Assembly: GCF_029962835.1 (NCBI RefSeq)
Contig: NC_080588.1
Span: 62,520,001 to 62,584,000 of the forward strand
Direction: 5' to 3'
Length of the DNA: 64,000 bases
Source of the DNA: Magnolia sinica
Lineage: Eukaryota > Streptophyta > Magnoliopsida > Magnoliales > Magnoliaceae
The position numbers were made by a program, and so were the translations under genes. Below, piece by piece: positions 1-12,265 of this stretch. The notes beneath the pieces are model-generated. The model had not been told where the DNA came from, searched no databases, and saw nothing but the letters and a program-made list of their open reading frames with translations. Position 1 is the first letter of the stretch. Each line of letters opens with the position of its first letter.

Positions 1-18
1 CAGATGGCACCAGCCAAT

Positions 19-466
19 GGCCAGTGGTTGGAGCTATGTGGGCCCCACGAGAATGTACTTGTTTCATCCACACTGGCCATCCATTTTTTAGATTACTTTA
101 TAGTATGATCACAAAAATGAAATAAATCTTAATTTCAAGTGGCCCACATCAGAGGAAAAAGTGTTGATAGATGTCCACAATTAAAAACCTCTTGAGATCT
201 TAAAAGTTTTGGATCAAGCTGATAATTGTTTTTGTCCTTTGGTTGAGGTTTGTGTGACCTAATAAGTTGGATGTCAAATAAGCATTACATTGGCCCTTTA
301 ATGGTGTATATTCAAAAATTATTGTTTTCTTATGATGTCGTCCACCTGAGATTTAGATTTGCATCATTTTTTGGATAAAGCCCTCAAATAATCTTAAAAA
401 AAAAAAATAGATGGATGGCATGGATAAAACATGCACGACGGGCACATATAGCATCGACCACTGGCC
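19..466. repeat. Foldback repeat, copy 1 (full length)
   Basis: Both ends carry the same sequence in inverted orientation. The left arm reads ggccagtggttggagct then a gtgggcccc block and the atccatttttt tract. The right arm, reverse-complemented, reads ggccagtggtcgatgct, the equivalent gtgccc block and the same tract. Each arm is about 150-200 bp, with a short middle containing 'ttttggatcaagctgata'. It has no coding capacity. It is one of the most complete copies in the window and serves as a reference for the family. Bounds are approximate. Confidence 0.8.
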
Positions 467-547
467 ACCTAGCTAGTGGAAGGGTAACTAGCCAAACCAC
501 ATTCCACCCCACCACGACCTAGCTAGATATGGACAGTCCTACCAACG

Positions 548-830
548 GCTCTATGAGGCACACCATGATATATGCGTTCTATCAAAACCATCCATCTACT
601 TTGAAAGATTAATTTAGGGCATGATGAATGCTCATCTGGACTACACCATAGGAAATAGTGGGGATAAAATGCTCACCGCTGAAAATCTCTTAGGTGCAAT
701 AGAAGTTTCGGATAAAGCTGATGTTGATGTTTTCCCTTCTTCGGATTTATGTGAACTTATAAACAGGTTAGATGGTAAATAATAATCATAATGGGCCCCA
801 TAAAGGTTTCAGTGGTATTGAGCCATTGTT
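548..830. repeat. Foldback repeat, copy 2 (right arm missing)
   Basis: The left arm (caccatgatatatgcg, then ccatccatctactttgaaag, then a diverged gtggactacaccataggaaat block) and the middle (aagctgatgttgatgttttccc, aacaggttagatgg) match copy 1. The sequence stops resembling the family soon after the cataatgggcccc block, so most of the right arm is absent. It lies about 80 bp from copy 1 in the same orientation. Confidence 0.65.
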
Positions 831-2887
831 ACCATTACTTCTAACAATAGAATGATGAAAATATTCTTTTACACATAAATGTGGAATCAAAATATGTGAG
901 AAGAAGTTACTACCAAACTTATACATGCAAATCCTTGATGTTTTTATTCTTTTTATATATACTTAAAATTTTAATTTTCCATTAAGTACTTCAGTTTACA
1001 AATTAAAGAGATTAATTTAATAGTTTTATTTTAATTAAAATAAAATAAAATAAACTCTTCGTGATGTAAAACATCTAAAAATAAGAGATATGGGCAAATG
1101 TGTCAAATTAATAGGTTTCGGATATTTTAGAAGTTTGTTAACAAATAGGTTATTTCATAATATATACTTTAATTTTCAGACTTTACTTCTTTCATACAGC
1201 TACCAAACAAGTTTCAAATTTCATCTTCAAATTTAGATTTCAAATTCAGGCTTTAGACTTTAGATTTAACAAACGATGCCTAAATCTTAAAACTATGCTT
1301 GTGGGCCTAGCTCAATTACTTAACAACATTGGACGCTGTACTAACTTTACTAGAGAACTGGGCCAGGCCTAGCTTAGTCTCTTTTCTAGCTGAATGGGCT
1401 GGGGCAGTCAAACCAGGTTTTCAGATCACAGCCTCGGCTCGGTTAGTACGGGGTTGATAGCCAAGCTGGCCCAGCTTGGCTATCAGTAGTAGCAGTGTGG
1501 TTCGCGACTATCAGGCTAGGGTTGATTTAAGCCCGGATTTTGAACTTGTTGATCTAGACCTATTCAAAATACTAATTCCAGCCTAATAATAGAGTTGTCA
1601 ATGGGCCTAGCCCAGGCATGGCCAGGATCTGTCTAAGTATGGCCCACAAAGTTAAAACGTTGGCCCTAAGCTGACCTGTAATGATCGTGAAGGACCCCAG
1701 CCTAAGGCAATCATCTAATTTATGTAAGATCTGAGCTGTTCGTTAAGTGCGACCCATGACAAAAACACATTTGAAATCTTAGATGGGAAGGGCCTAACAT
1801 ATGTGACTGGCGTCTATCAAATGCTTAAACGGGCCTGATAAATAGGCCGGGTAGGTTGACAAACATTGCTAATGAAAGAGGTTGAACTCAGGTTTAGATC
1901 CTTAATTAGTAAGCTAGGAGAGTAAGCTAAAGCTGGGTCCTTAGCCCACAGGCAATGAACGGACAGGCATTGGCCTGGCTCAATTGCAACTTTGTAACAA
2001 TGGACCCAGAAATCAAAGAAATGGAGAGAAGATACCACCATTTGTACCAAAGTAGCCCATGGGTGCAAGATCTAAGCTGTACATCAGGTGAGTCCCACTG
2101 TGTATGTCTTTGATTCCAACCTACTAACCAAGTGGATCACATTTTAGAAGATGATCAAATGGCCAGGAATGGGCTAACTTGTTCTTAGCTATCATTTTTT
2201 TCCTTTTCTAATTTGTGGCCTATGTGAAGAGCAGAATAGCCTGATTTTTGGGACATTACACCTTCTAGATGGGAATCATCAGATGGATGGCTTGGATCTT
2301 GTACCCATTGGCTACATTGGAGGATGTAATGGCATGTAGAGGTGCTACCTCACGTATTTGACTCAAAAAAACAACCATTGAGAAATTTCTTTTGGATGGT
2401 CCATATTCAACTAAACATATTATTGATAAACAATTTCCATTCATAATACTGAACCTAAATCATGAACGTTCCTGATCATCAGATCATCTTGGCATGTGGG
2501 CCCTAGTGGGGCAATGCATGGACAAGCGACGTGGTCAATGCAAACAACGAATGTACAGTTCACGTGCAGCCATTTCTTTCATGTAGGTAGAATATAAATC
2601 CGTGTAAAAGGTGGGCCACACCATGTATAGAAATTAGGTCGATCAACTTCTTTGGTGACCAACATCAGGACACTGAACTATTACCATCAGCCATCTAATG
2701 ATTTCGATGCGGTGTATTGTTCAAGGAGTGGCCTAATTTTTATACCAGGTGATCATCATGGTGTGACCCACCTTTTCAATGGATAGGATATTCTACACGT
2801 GTCACTTTATGTTCACATGCACCACTTTATGTGATCATTTATCATAAGGTGCCACATAATTAACCAAGGCTGCAAATGAGTCTGGCT
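831..2887. other. Non-coding spacer, AT-rich then GC-richer repeat debris
   Basis: Positions 840-1280 are strongly AT-rich with no coding potential. From about 1290 to 1700 the sequence becomes rich in ggcc/gccca words (gcctagcccaggc and similar), a texture shared with 3449-3960 and 46989-47760 that looks like old transposon debris. The ORF at 1817-2068 on the minus strand has no recognisable domain. I see no gene here. Confidence 0.5.
1455..1485. repeat. Perfect 14-bp inverted repeat, 3-bp loop
   Basis: The arms are tgatagccaagctg and cagcttggctatca, separated by gcc. They are exact reverse complements, so the site could form a short stable hairpin. It sits inside the GC-richer repeat debris. 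No terminator or miRNA role is claimed. Confidence 0.8.
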
Positions 2888-3448
2888 CAGGGGCGGCTCA
2901 ACATTTTTGGAGGCCTTAGGCAAGTCATAAAAATGATGTTTTTTAGTTTAAAAAATTTTAAAAAAAAAAATAATAAATTCAAAATTAAACCATAAATTTG
3001 CTTCTTGCCTTTTAGAAAAATGAAGTTAGAATTTAATTTATAAAAATGACGTTTGAATTTAATTTTTTGATAACTTAATTAGCAATAAAGTAGGTAGTTG
3101 TGGCTATAGGTTTTAGGAGAAGAATTTATTGGGAATGATGCTATTATTTTGAAAAAAGATGATAGAGTTAGACTGTTATTATTGATAGTGCTAGTTTTTA
3201 GGATTTGTTTTATATTTTCAATTTCAAATTTGTAAACTAATTTTTAGATGTTACTATTTTGTAGGCCTTTCAATAAGTTTTAATTCCAAAAATTTAGGCT
3301 TTTTTTTTTCTTCTTCTTAATTTTAATTTTGCTATAATATAGGACTTTCATAATTAAGAAATTTTAATTTTACTATAATATAGGGCCTTCATAATTAGGG
3401 GGCCTTAAGTGATTGCCTCGCCTGCCTACCCCTTAGAAATCGCCCCTG
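2888..3448. mobile_element. hAT-like non-autonomous element with 8-bp target duplication
   Basis: The element starts caggggcg and ends cgcccctg, an exact 8-bp terminal inverted repeat. It is flanked by gtctggct (2880-2887) and gtccggcc (3449-3456), an 8-bp direct repeat differing only by two T/C transitions. An 8-bp duplication with a short CAGGGG-type terminus is typical of hAT transposons. The 561-bp interior is AT-rich without a transposase. It appears inserted into the ggcc-rich repeat that continues on both sides. Confidence 0.75.
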
Positions 3449-4591
3449 GTCCGGCCAAGCCAATGACCTGAAAAATAGGTGGGTCAAGTCCAAATTTTGA
3501 ACCCATGTCTTGGTCCAGCTTCAAAAGATCAACTTCAATTATTGAACATGTCAGACATGGACCTATCAAGATCAATTCAACTCAGATCCAATTTTTTAAA
3601 AAGTCTGCTTTAAATCATCCTAAGATGAACCCAACTTCAGCTTAAACCTAACTTAAACTCAGAAATAGCAGCTAATTGATATAAGTGCATGAAAGTCCTT
3701 CCTAATTTTTCCGAAAATCCATTCCTAATTTTTATACCCAACCCATGAGATAAGATAAATGGGCATTTCATGGGCCCGGTCTAAATCCTCCTACACTTAG
3801 ACTCGACCCATTAAATCAATGGTTTAGCTTTTTTTATATCAACCCAACCTGGACCAGACCCAAATTTTAATGACATGGCTCAGGGGCTAAAAAAATCAGA
3901 CCTAATTATTAAACTTGAAATCAGGTCAAGGCCATTGGAAGAATAAGTCTAATTCTCATCACCACCGTACAGATATACTATGAACCAGTAATGCAGACCG
4001 TCCATGTAGTGGGCCCTATGGATGCGCCACGGTCCAAAAAATACTTCAATTATTAGACCTTTTAACTGTTAATGAATCGTGAAAGTGTGAAAATGTCCAT
4101 GTATGTCACGTTAAAGTACCTACATGTCTCACGTGGACTAAATCCCACCCACACAATGGACCTTATATCACTTTAATACTTAAAGAAAAGGTGCCTTGAT
4201 AGCCATTGATAGGACTGCCCATTACCTACCTTGTTGGTGGATGTCCATGAATTTTTTTTTCAACCACCTACCCCCACAAAAAGGCTAGGGGACTTTGTAT
4301 TTATATGATTCCATGTGTTATGAAAAATATGGGATCTTTATCTTCTTCAATAGTAGTCAGTCAAACTCCTACACCTGATTGATGAGAAATGCTCACATCC
4401 TAACAATTGAACAAGAAGAGTGTCCAACCAGTGAATATGTTTCAACATTTCATGTGTTTGTGGAATCCAATCCATTTAGTACGTTGGCCCCACAAAAAGG
4501 ACTGTTTACAGAAAAAATGGACACATTCTACTCAGTATGTGGACCACACCACATAAAACAATAGTTCTGATTGATATAATAAAGAAATGTT
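3449..4591. other. Repeat debris and spacer
   Basis: Positions 3449-3960 resume the ggcc/gaccca-rich repeat interrupted by the hAT-like insertion. From 3960 to 4590 there is low-complexity and AT-rich sequence. The 61-residue ORF at 4379-4564 has no recognisable feature. No gene is supported. Confidence 0.45.
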
Positions 4592-4660
4592 AGTGTAGCT
4601 CAAGTGGTTAGGCTGAAGTTTGCATAAGACGATCCTTATGGTGGGTCCAACCTTGTTGAC
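4592..4660 (+). other. tRNA-like / SINE-head-like sequence
   Basis: The stretch tagctcaagtggttag resembles an RNA polymerase III A box in a tRNA D-arm, and gggtccaacc about 40 bp on loosely resembles a B box. A full tRNA cloverleaf with acceptor pairing is not evident. It may be a SINE head or chance; there is no clear poly-A tail or target duplication. Confidence 0.22.
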
Positions 4661-5860
4661 TGGTTGGATATACCATAAACGTGGAAGGTTAAAAACTATC
4701 TGCTAGTTGGACGGTTGAAGCAGCAGTCCAACCAGTTGGATGTGAGCATTTTCCTTATTTGATAAGGCCCGGATTTCTCACAAAAATCCTGCAGAATGAT
4801 CAGAGACATTGAAAGGCACAGCAAAAATCATATTCGAGACCGACCATGATGTGGAGTGCCGTCCAATCAACCGGTCCATTAAATGCCCTCTCACCCCTTA
4901 GTAAAAATCATATTCCAGCCTTATAATAACTCAGGTGGGCCACACCAAAAGGAAAAATGGGGATAGTTAGTGTGGGAGTAGTCACCATAGAAACTTCAAG
5001 ATAGAATGTGGGGTCCACTGTGTATAAATCATCTAAGCCAGTCATCAGGTGCTATAATCATTCCAAAACTTGGACAGGCCACAACAAGTGTGTGTATATG
5101 TTTTGGGCATGAATGTACATAGATCCTTGTGATGTTTCACACCTTAGTTTTAGATCCGAAATATTTTTGGGATGTATGGGCAAAATACGGAGAAGCACTA
5201 GATGAATGGTTTGAATTCTATATAAAAATCATGGGTGGGCCCCACAAATCTATTCATCATCAATGGTTTGGATCACTGAACCATGGCCCCAATTGTAAAA
5301 AAACATGAACCATGCTTCAATGACATTCAGCCCAAGCATTGTATACTTCCTTGTTTCATTAACTTGTGCTCGTAAGGGTTTGAAGCAAGTTCGCTAGAGC
5401 GGCCAGGATAAACCTTTCATGTGCGCGAATGTCTCCGGTGACGGGTTGGCCCATAGCTCTGCACTTGATCCATTGGTAATTAACGATATATATACCTGAT
5501 ACACCAATTTAAAACCTTGATTGGCAGTAATGGAAGCATCTAATACAGTCGTTGGACCGCAGTTTGCAAATTAGTCAGTAATGGTTATTGGTTTACCCAT
5601 ACATTAGGATAATTTAAGGCACGTCCAAACAGTTCCTGAGTCTATCACCACACCACTTGGTTACTAACCCATGCCGCTTACGCCGCTGTCAACCATTGGA
5701 ATCTTAGGTGTATGAGACAACCTAAGATAGGGATTAGAATCTTAGGGTCTGTAGGAATTAATGTCGACCAAATGCATATGCGGGCACGCAGTGGTACGGC
5801 ATAATGAAAATGGAATTATAATTGGTGGGGACTCATTATAAGTCTGAGCATTTTAGTGTA
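4661..5860. other. Non-coding spacer
   Basis: AT-rich with occasional gtgggcc motifs (around 4930-5250) that may be very old foldback-family fragments, but the arms cannot be paired. No ORF with protein-like composition is present. Confidence 0.4.
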
Positions 5861-5864
5861 AGGG

Positions 5865-6192
5865 TTTTACAGATAACCTATATAACCAAAGGCTCCATGG
5901 GCTACATTATGATGTTAGTGTGACATTCACCCTGTCGATCGTGATGTTTGCATGACATTTATTATGCCCATCCATTACTTTGTCTCATTGTTGAAGAATA
6001 TCTATAAGGCTACTCTATCTACATCTCACTTTTTCTTTAGGATTTAGTCTTTCTCATTTCTTGTAATAGCTGTACTTACACACTGCTTCGATCTCTTTTT
6101 AAAATATCTATATATGTAATTCATTATTAACAAAAATATAATAAAATTTTTATAATTGTTTCTTATTAGACTTTTCACATGATATTAGAGGG
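5865..6192 (+). mobile_element. Possible Ty1/copia LTR end with degenerate primer binding site
   Basis: The sequence ttcttattagacttttcaca followed by tgatattagagg (near 6180) resembles the usual copia junction, where an LTR ends in CA and is followed by the initiator-Met tRNA primer site tggtatcagagc. The match has several changes and no internal coding region follows. The left boundary is a guess. This would be a remnant only. Confidence 0.25.
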
Positions 6193-7199
6193 CATGTGGG
6201 TATAAAAAGTTCAAAACATTAATTTGAAACATAAATGACTTATCCACTTTAAATAAATGATGATCCTTGTGTTCAATCATTACGTGGACAAGTAATTTGA
6301 TAAACGATCACATTATATCCAAGGTATTCGTTAAATATTTTACTTATGCTTTCTTATTCATTATTAGATCTTAAAATTCTAACATTTGCTTGATACTGAG
6401 TAGTTACTAACTTATAAAAAAAAAAAAAAAAATTAACGCATTAAATACTTCTCATTTATATTTTAACGTGTAAATTCTTAATGATCTTGAGAGTTACCAA
6501 TAAAACTTATAAAATACTTAGAATCAAATAACCGATTTACTAGAACAAGGTGCTAGTCATCTGAATGAATTGAACTGAAATGTTTATCACAAGAGTTTTC
6601 ACAATGCTTAAAAGGGACCTTGGCATATTTAGCATAACGACATGTCTCACACCTATTGAATGAAGTGATAAATGGGCATAAATGATGTATTACTCTGTCT
6701 AATGGAAACCCTAATCTCCAATGCTAAATTTGATAATTGTTAGTTTTGTTTTCGCCACTTAAGAACGTTTTTTGTATTTTCATCTAACAAGTAGAGCCCA
6801 TGTGCCTCTCGTCCACTACCAATCTCCTTCCTTGTGATCAGGTCATGTAAGACACAAAAGTTTGATATAAAAAAAATGTGACATAACACTTATGTGATTT
6901 AATTAGTTTACTGACAGACAATAAGTTAGATGGAAAGAGGCCAAAGGACTCCTGACAGCTTAATATTGAAATACATATTTATCTTGTCGATTCCATGAAT
7001 CGAAGCAAGCTTAGTCTCATTATATTTTTCTAATTATAAGAAACTGAATTTCTGATAGTCTCATTAGTTTCTTATAGTCTCATTATATCTTTCTAAGTGA
7101 GGTTCAATATTATTCATCGCAATTATTAATGTATAATAACTCTTCGTTGTGATAAACTTTAATTATTTTGAAATAAATAAGGAATTATTGAAATATTTA

Positions 7200-7242
<43 letters not shown>

Positions 7243-7861
7243 GTGGCCTTTTACTTTCATTATGCAAAAAGCTTAGTACCGTATTTGATAAGGAGAAAAG
7301 TTGTGAAAGGTTTATAAAGCTTTTCTTTCCTTAGCTTGCTTTAAGAAAAAATGTCCTATCGTTTGCTCTAGCTCTTATGTGTGAATTATAAGACTGGCCC
7401 TCAAGAAAAATTGGGTGGGAAACCATTTAATCAGGCATGTATATATGAATACTCACACACAGGGGTCTCAAAGACTGTTGTACTGTATCATCTCTCAAAA
7501 GAAGCAGAAAAAATTGCCATACGACGCTTCTTAATCAATCAACTAAGCTCGGCCAACCAACCCAAATAGGAACGAGCACCACACTCTAATCCAGATGCAG
7601 ATTATGTGGTGACCTAACATCATGCAGCTTGCTGATGATGTTGAGAACCTATTTAATTGTGCCATGTACTGCCGTCGAAATGAGCGCTGGTAAAGCATGG
7701 TTGAAAGTTTTGAGAGGAATCATCTCTAACAGCCCAATTTAGCCCAATCAAATCGTGCCACGTTTCAACACAGTGAGCTGCGTGGTGTTGGGTCAACACA
7801 CAATCCGAGATTTTTAGAACTTTTTATACGCGTGCGAGTCCACATTGCATTTCCATATAAG
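6193..7861. other. AT-rich spacer
   Basis: There is no recognisable gene. The stretch includes a trinucleotide microsatellite near 7200. The short ORFs at 7149-7334 (which translates the microsatellite into poly-Asn) and 7381-7569 have no domain features. Confidence 0.45.
7199..7241. repeat. (AAT)n microsatellite
   Basis: About fourteen uninterrupted aat/ata units, read directly from the sequence. Confidence 0.95.
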
Positions 7862-8370
7862 CCTGCGGATCCCCATATCCACTTAGGTGGGTAGATCCTT
7901 GACTCTAGGGTCCATCTTGATGTATTTTCCTTATATCCATGTCGTTCGTCCGTCTTGGTAATTCACTGAAGGGCATGATCCCAAAACGCAAACAGATCCA
8001 ATTCTGAAGTGAACTACATCACAGGAAAACGTGGTGATTGACCATTAAAAACTTGTGGGCTACAAAAGTTTTGGATTAAGCTGATATTTGTGTGATCCCT
8101 TCATCCAGATCTTTGGGACCATATTCACAGGTCGGATGGTAAACAAACATTCCGGTGGGCCCCATAAAGTTTTTAATGATAAGTATTCACTCACCACTGT
8201 TACCTGTGGTGTGGTCCTTAAGATTTGGATCTTCTTCATTTCTGTGATGATGCCCTAAAATGAGCTGTCAAAACGGATGGACGGCGTGGATGTAAGGCAT
8301 ATGCATAACGGTGGGCCCCACGTTCAGGATCCAACCACCTAGGTGGATAAGGGAATCCACCGAAGCGCCG
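7862..8370. repeat. Foldback repeat, copy 3 (extended outer ends)
   Basis: The core matches copy 1: the agtgaactacatcacaggaaa block, the ttttggattaagctgata middle, and gatggacggcgtggatg on the right. Here the inverted repeat extends outward into cggatcccc...tatccacttaggtggg on the left and, reverse-complemented, ggattccc...tatccacctaggtgg on the right. The right end continues into cgaagcgcc, linking this copy to the subfamily seen at 62339-62854. Confidence 0.8.
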
Positions 8371-10057
8371 CCCCTGCATGCAGTGCATCTGCTGACGTGG
8401 AAAGTGCGTGGGGGACCTGATAAGTCCATGAAGATGACTGGTACAATCATACTGGTCCATTCATGAGGTGGACAGCACCTGTAAAAAAAGAAAAAGAAAA
8501 AAAGAAGAAGTTTTCAACGGTTCACATTCAAGACATGCCCATGGAATACTTAATGAGTAACCGGCCTGATCAACTTTTTCCGCATGTCATCTATGCAGTG
8601 GGGCCGACTTACGACTTCTTGGATATCCAAGACACTTTCCAGGTTGGCACGTGTGCTTATCCTAAAGGTATAGGACTGTGAGGTCTGCGTGTTGGCTATC
8701 AAACTCCTTTCTTTCTTCCTAGTACATGCAACAGAGGTTTTCAATAATACATTCTGACGTATTGCCAGTGGGATAAGTCACTAGGGGGCCTTTTCAATGA
8801 TCCAAGCCGTTTATCAAACGGACCTCTCAATGCTTGGGGATATACCAAAAACAATAAAGCGTAAACGAGACCATCCAAAGAAAATAGCTAAATGGTCATA
8901 GGGTTCAAAATATTCCAATTTAAGAGTGTTTTTTTTTTTTTTTTGAGCATTTCCCATCCATGTTGGGTCCACAAGATAGACGGTCTGGATCATTAAAAAA
9001 TGACCCAGATCCAAAGAACGGGAACGTCGACCATGATATTTATATGCCATCCAAGCGTAGTCAGACAAACCGTAGGCAGAAATATCATCCTGATATAAAA
9101 CTTACGTCACCGACAGCGTTCAATCCCCACTGTTTCATGTGGTATGGACTGTAGGCAGAAATATCATCCTGATATAAAACTTACGTCACCGACTGCGTTC
9201 AATCCCTACTGTTTCATGTGGTATGGCCCAAATGAGTTTTAGATCTGCCTGATTTTTAGATTTCTATCTTGTTGTGGTCTTGAAAAAACAGATGAATGGA
9301 GTGGATTTATCACAGACATCTCTGTAGGCCCCGCACAGCCCCAGTCACGGGAACATACGTGTGCCCGGGGTAACAGGCAATCCGCTCCCCCAAGAATCTT
9401 TATCAAATCCGAAAATACACCACCTTACCAAAGTACTTGGATATAGCTGTCCTATGTGGGGTCCTACAATGTTATTGAAGACACTTGTCGTTTACCTCTT
9501 TTTGAGTAGCACGTGGTCCGCCCATCAGAACATGGGCACATGTTGCTGCCTTATGAGGCATGTCACTAGCTACATGTTAGTGGTACAAATGACATCACTA
9601 ATCAGGGTCCATTAGTGCTAATTGATTAGTGGAGATCACCAAAACAAGCTCTCTAAGTGCTCTAATCAGATGTTTCCACTACCATTACAAGATTGCAAGT
9701 TTGGCCAATCTTGTCTGTTTAATATCTTTTTGTACCACCACTGCCAACACCACCATCACCTCATGTCTATCAATCATCTAATCAAGGGGCCCACCTGCTT
9801 CCATTTCCAATTGTCAAAGAAAGCTACTTGAAAGCAATGGACAAGTGGTCATATCCATCTATGACATTGTATCACCTACAGATTATGGGCCTTTGTCTTT
9901 CCCTTCTAGATTGTGGGCCATTAAAGTCTATTGACTTGTACAAAACATCTATGAATGTGTGAAAAGGGTCCACCCATCAACCACAGCCTTCATGCAACTA
10001 GTGTAACATTTCTTGAGTCGGGGTTTCACCTGTCTAGAAATATCTTCTTGCCACGAG
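8371..10057. other. Repeat-derived spacer
   Basis: Several short ORFs on both strands (8236-8744, 8814-9154, 9361-9831) lack protein-like features and overlap low-complexity or repeated DNA. A 79-bp tandem duplication lies inside. From 9600 to 9830 the sequence is rich in ccacc triplets. No gene is supported. Confidence 0.45.
9072..9229. repeat. 79-bp tandem duplication
   Basis: The unit beginning gtaggcagaaatatcatcct occurs at 9072 and again at 9151. The copies differ by only a few bases (gacagcg versus gactgcg, and cccc versus ccct), so this is a recent local duplication. Confidence 0.9.
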
Positions 10058-10512
10058 CCAATGGCCAGTGGTCTATCCTTATGTGGGCTCCACTATGATG
10101 TATGTGTTTCATCCATGCCATTCACCCATTCTTCCGATATTTTACAGTATGAGCCCAAAAATGAGGTTGAGCCAGATCTCGAGTGAACAGCTTGCTCGGC
10201 ATTGATTGAACACCTACCATTCAAAACTTATTGGGGTCACAAAAGTTTTTCCCTTCATCTGAGTCTGTATAACCTAATCAACAGGTTAGATGTCAAATAA
10301 CCATTACAGTGGGCCTTAGAAGGTTTTTTAATGGTGGACATTCAATCATTATTGTTTTCCCATGGTGTGGTACACCTGAGATTTAGATCTACCTCATTTT
10401 TTGTATCAATCTTAAAATTATCTTTCATAATGGATAGACAGCATGGATAAAACACATACATCATGGTAGGGTCAACGTAGCACCTATCACTAGCCACCTG
10501 GCTAGTGGCAGC
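10058..10512. repeat. Foldback repeat, copy 4
   Basis: The left end agccaatggccagtgg, the gatgtatgtgtttcatcc block and the aaaatgaggttgagcc block are all mirrored on the right by acctgagatttagatctacctc, gatagacagcatggataaaacacat and cactagccacctgg. The middle contains cctaatcaacaggttagatg. Outer ends agree with copies 1 and 9. Confidence 0.78.
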
Positions 10513-11349
10513 GGCACTAGCCAAACCACGTCCACTATGAATCAGCTCCATCATCTAAAATGGGCCGGCCAGGACCTATAGAACCATTCTATCCATCCAT
10601 CCAATGGACATTTGGTGATTGACCCAAATATTTTGCTTATATCGGTGGACCAGTGCGTGATTTTGCTACTGTACAACTAAAGAGGACCATCAATTAAATG
10701 GTCTAGATCATTGGTCTTGAACATTCATTGGATGATACGACACTTCCAAGTGATATCACGTGGTCCTGACACAATCTTTAAAAGCCCAAAGCAAGACTAT
10801 TTTATTCTTTGGTGGACGAATGTAAAATTGTAAATCTAAAATCTATTATTATTTTAACCTTTTTAGTCTTCGTTGCGATGAGTCAAAAAAATACAATTTT
10901 TTACTGTTTACAGAGAAAAAGGTTGAAAATAAAGCTTAAGAGATTGCTAACCGCATACACGTGTGCCATAAGCTCGGTTACATGCCACACATCACACATG
11001 TACGCACATGGCATATAATATTCGAGATCTAATCCATCAATCAGGTTGGTCCGACCTTATTCATGTTTTTCTAAAAATAAAATCTAGCCCAATCAACACG
11101 TGCATGTGAATGGGTTAGAAAAGTTTTTCAGGGCCATCAATTTGTTTTGTGAACTGTGGGCCACCTGACTAGGGGATCAAACTGCTTCTTGGGTTAAGGC
11201 ATCAATATGGTGGTGCCGGTTTGATGGATGGATTGGATTTTGGACCTGTGGTGGAAAAAACTTAATGTATACATGAGCTTTATAGCACGCCCGAGTGGGC
11301 TTAGAACAGCTCCGTGTCTGGATGTCCTGTCCATTAGACAATTTTGGAC
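10513..11349. other. Spacer
   Basis: AT-rich and without recognisable domains. The 69-residue ORF at 10809-11018 is likely chance. Confidence 0.4.
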
Positions 11350-11760
11350 TGGGACTACCCCACCAGTACCTAGCTAGAGACGGACGGTCTATACAGGGGA
11401 TCTGTGGGGCCCAACGTGATGTATGTGTTTTATCCACACTGTCCATCCATTTTGAACTATCATTTTAGGTCATGAGACCAAAAATGAGAGAGATTGAAGA
11501 GTCACGTGGACCACACTACAGGAAGCAGTATGAATTGAACGCCTACAGTTGAAACTTCTTGGGGCCACGGAAGTTTAGGATCAAGCTAATATTTATTCTT
11601 TCCCTTCGTCCAGTTCCATGTGACCCCGTAAACAGGTTGGATATCAAATAACATCACGGTGGGCCTCATGAAGGTTTATAAAATATATAAACATCACAGT
11701 GGGACCCATGGAGCGTCTTTCAGGACCGTCCATCTCTAGCTAGGTCCAAATCGCCGCCCG
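11350..11760. repeat. Foldback repeat, copy 5 (internal deletion in right arm)
   Basis: The left end contains ctagctagagacggacggtc and the right end, reverse-complemented, ctagctagagatggacggtc, so outer inverted repeats are present. The left arm, middle and gggcctcatgaaggttta are normal, but the sequence then jumps through taaaatatataaac directly to cacagtgggaccc, so most of the right arm is deleted. Confidence 0.75.
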
Positions 11761-12180
11761 ACAATTTCACTCTTGACATGGCCCACAACATACAAACTAA
11801 ACTAAATCAACTGTTAAAATTCTTTGGGAAGCCATATATACACCCACGCACGTGTGCACCTTTGCACACGTGTCATGGGTGTCTAATCTGAACGGTCCAT
11901 GTGATGTGGAATCCCTTGAAAACCCTTGTGACAAATTTTCACCTTGATCTAAAATTCTGGTGGGCCATAGGAAAGAGAAATGCAAATCAAGGGAGGAAGC
12001 TGTTTTCATTTTTCATGGCCCATAAAAGTTTTAGTTCTAAGCAAAACTTGGGCCTGGGGGGTTTCACGAGGTTCTGCTTCACATGAACGGTTCAGATTTT
12101 GAATATACATCACGTATGATGGGTTCTCAAAAAAGTTCGTATGTAGTACATACGAACTGGTTCGCAGGTGATCTTTTCCG
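11761..12180. other. Short spacer with a palindrome
   Basis: There is no gene-like sequence. It contains the 25-bp palindrome listed separately and ends at the TG/TA microsatellite. Confidence 0.4.
12134..12158. repeat. 25-bp palindrome
   Basis: The arms agttcgtatgta and tacatacgaact are exact reverse complements around a single g. The following gttcg repeats part of the arm again. Confidence 0.85.
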
Positions 12181-12204
12181 TGTGTGTGTGTGTGTGTGTG
12201 TGTG

Positions 12205-12263
<59 letters not shown>
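12181..12263. repeat. Compound (TG)n(TA)n(TG)n microsatellite
   Basis: A TG run is followed by an uninterrupted TA run and a second TG run, ending directly at the left terminus of the TIR element at 12264. The overlapping 86- and 101-residue ORFs are translations of this microsatellite and not genes. Confidence 0.95.

Positions 12264-12265
<2 letters not shown>

Noticed and set aside
4592-4660. Intact tRNA gene
   Set aside because: The A-box-like part is convincing but the acceptor stem and T-arm do not pair.
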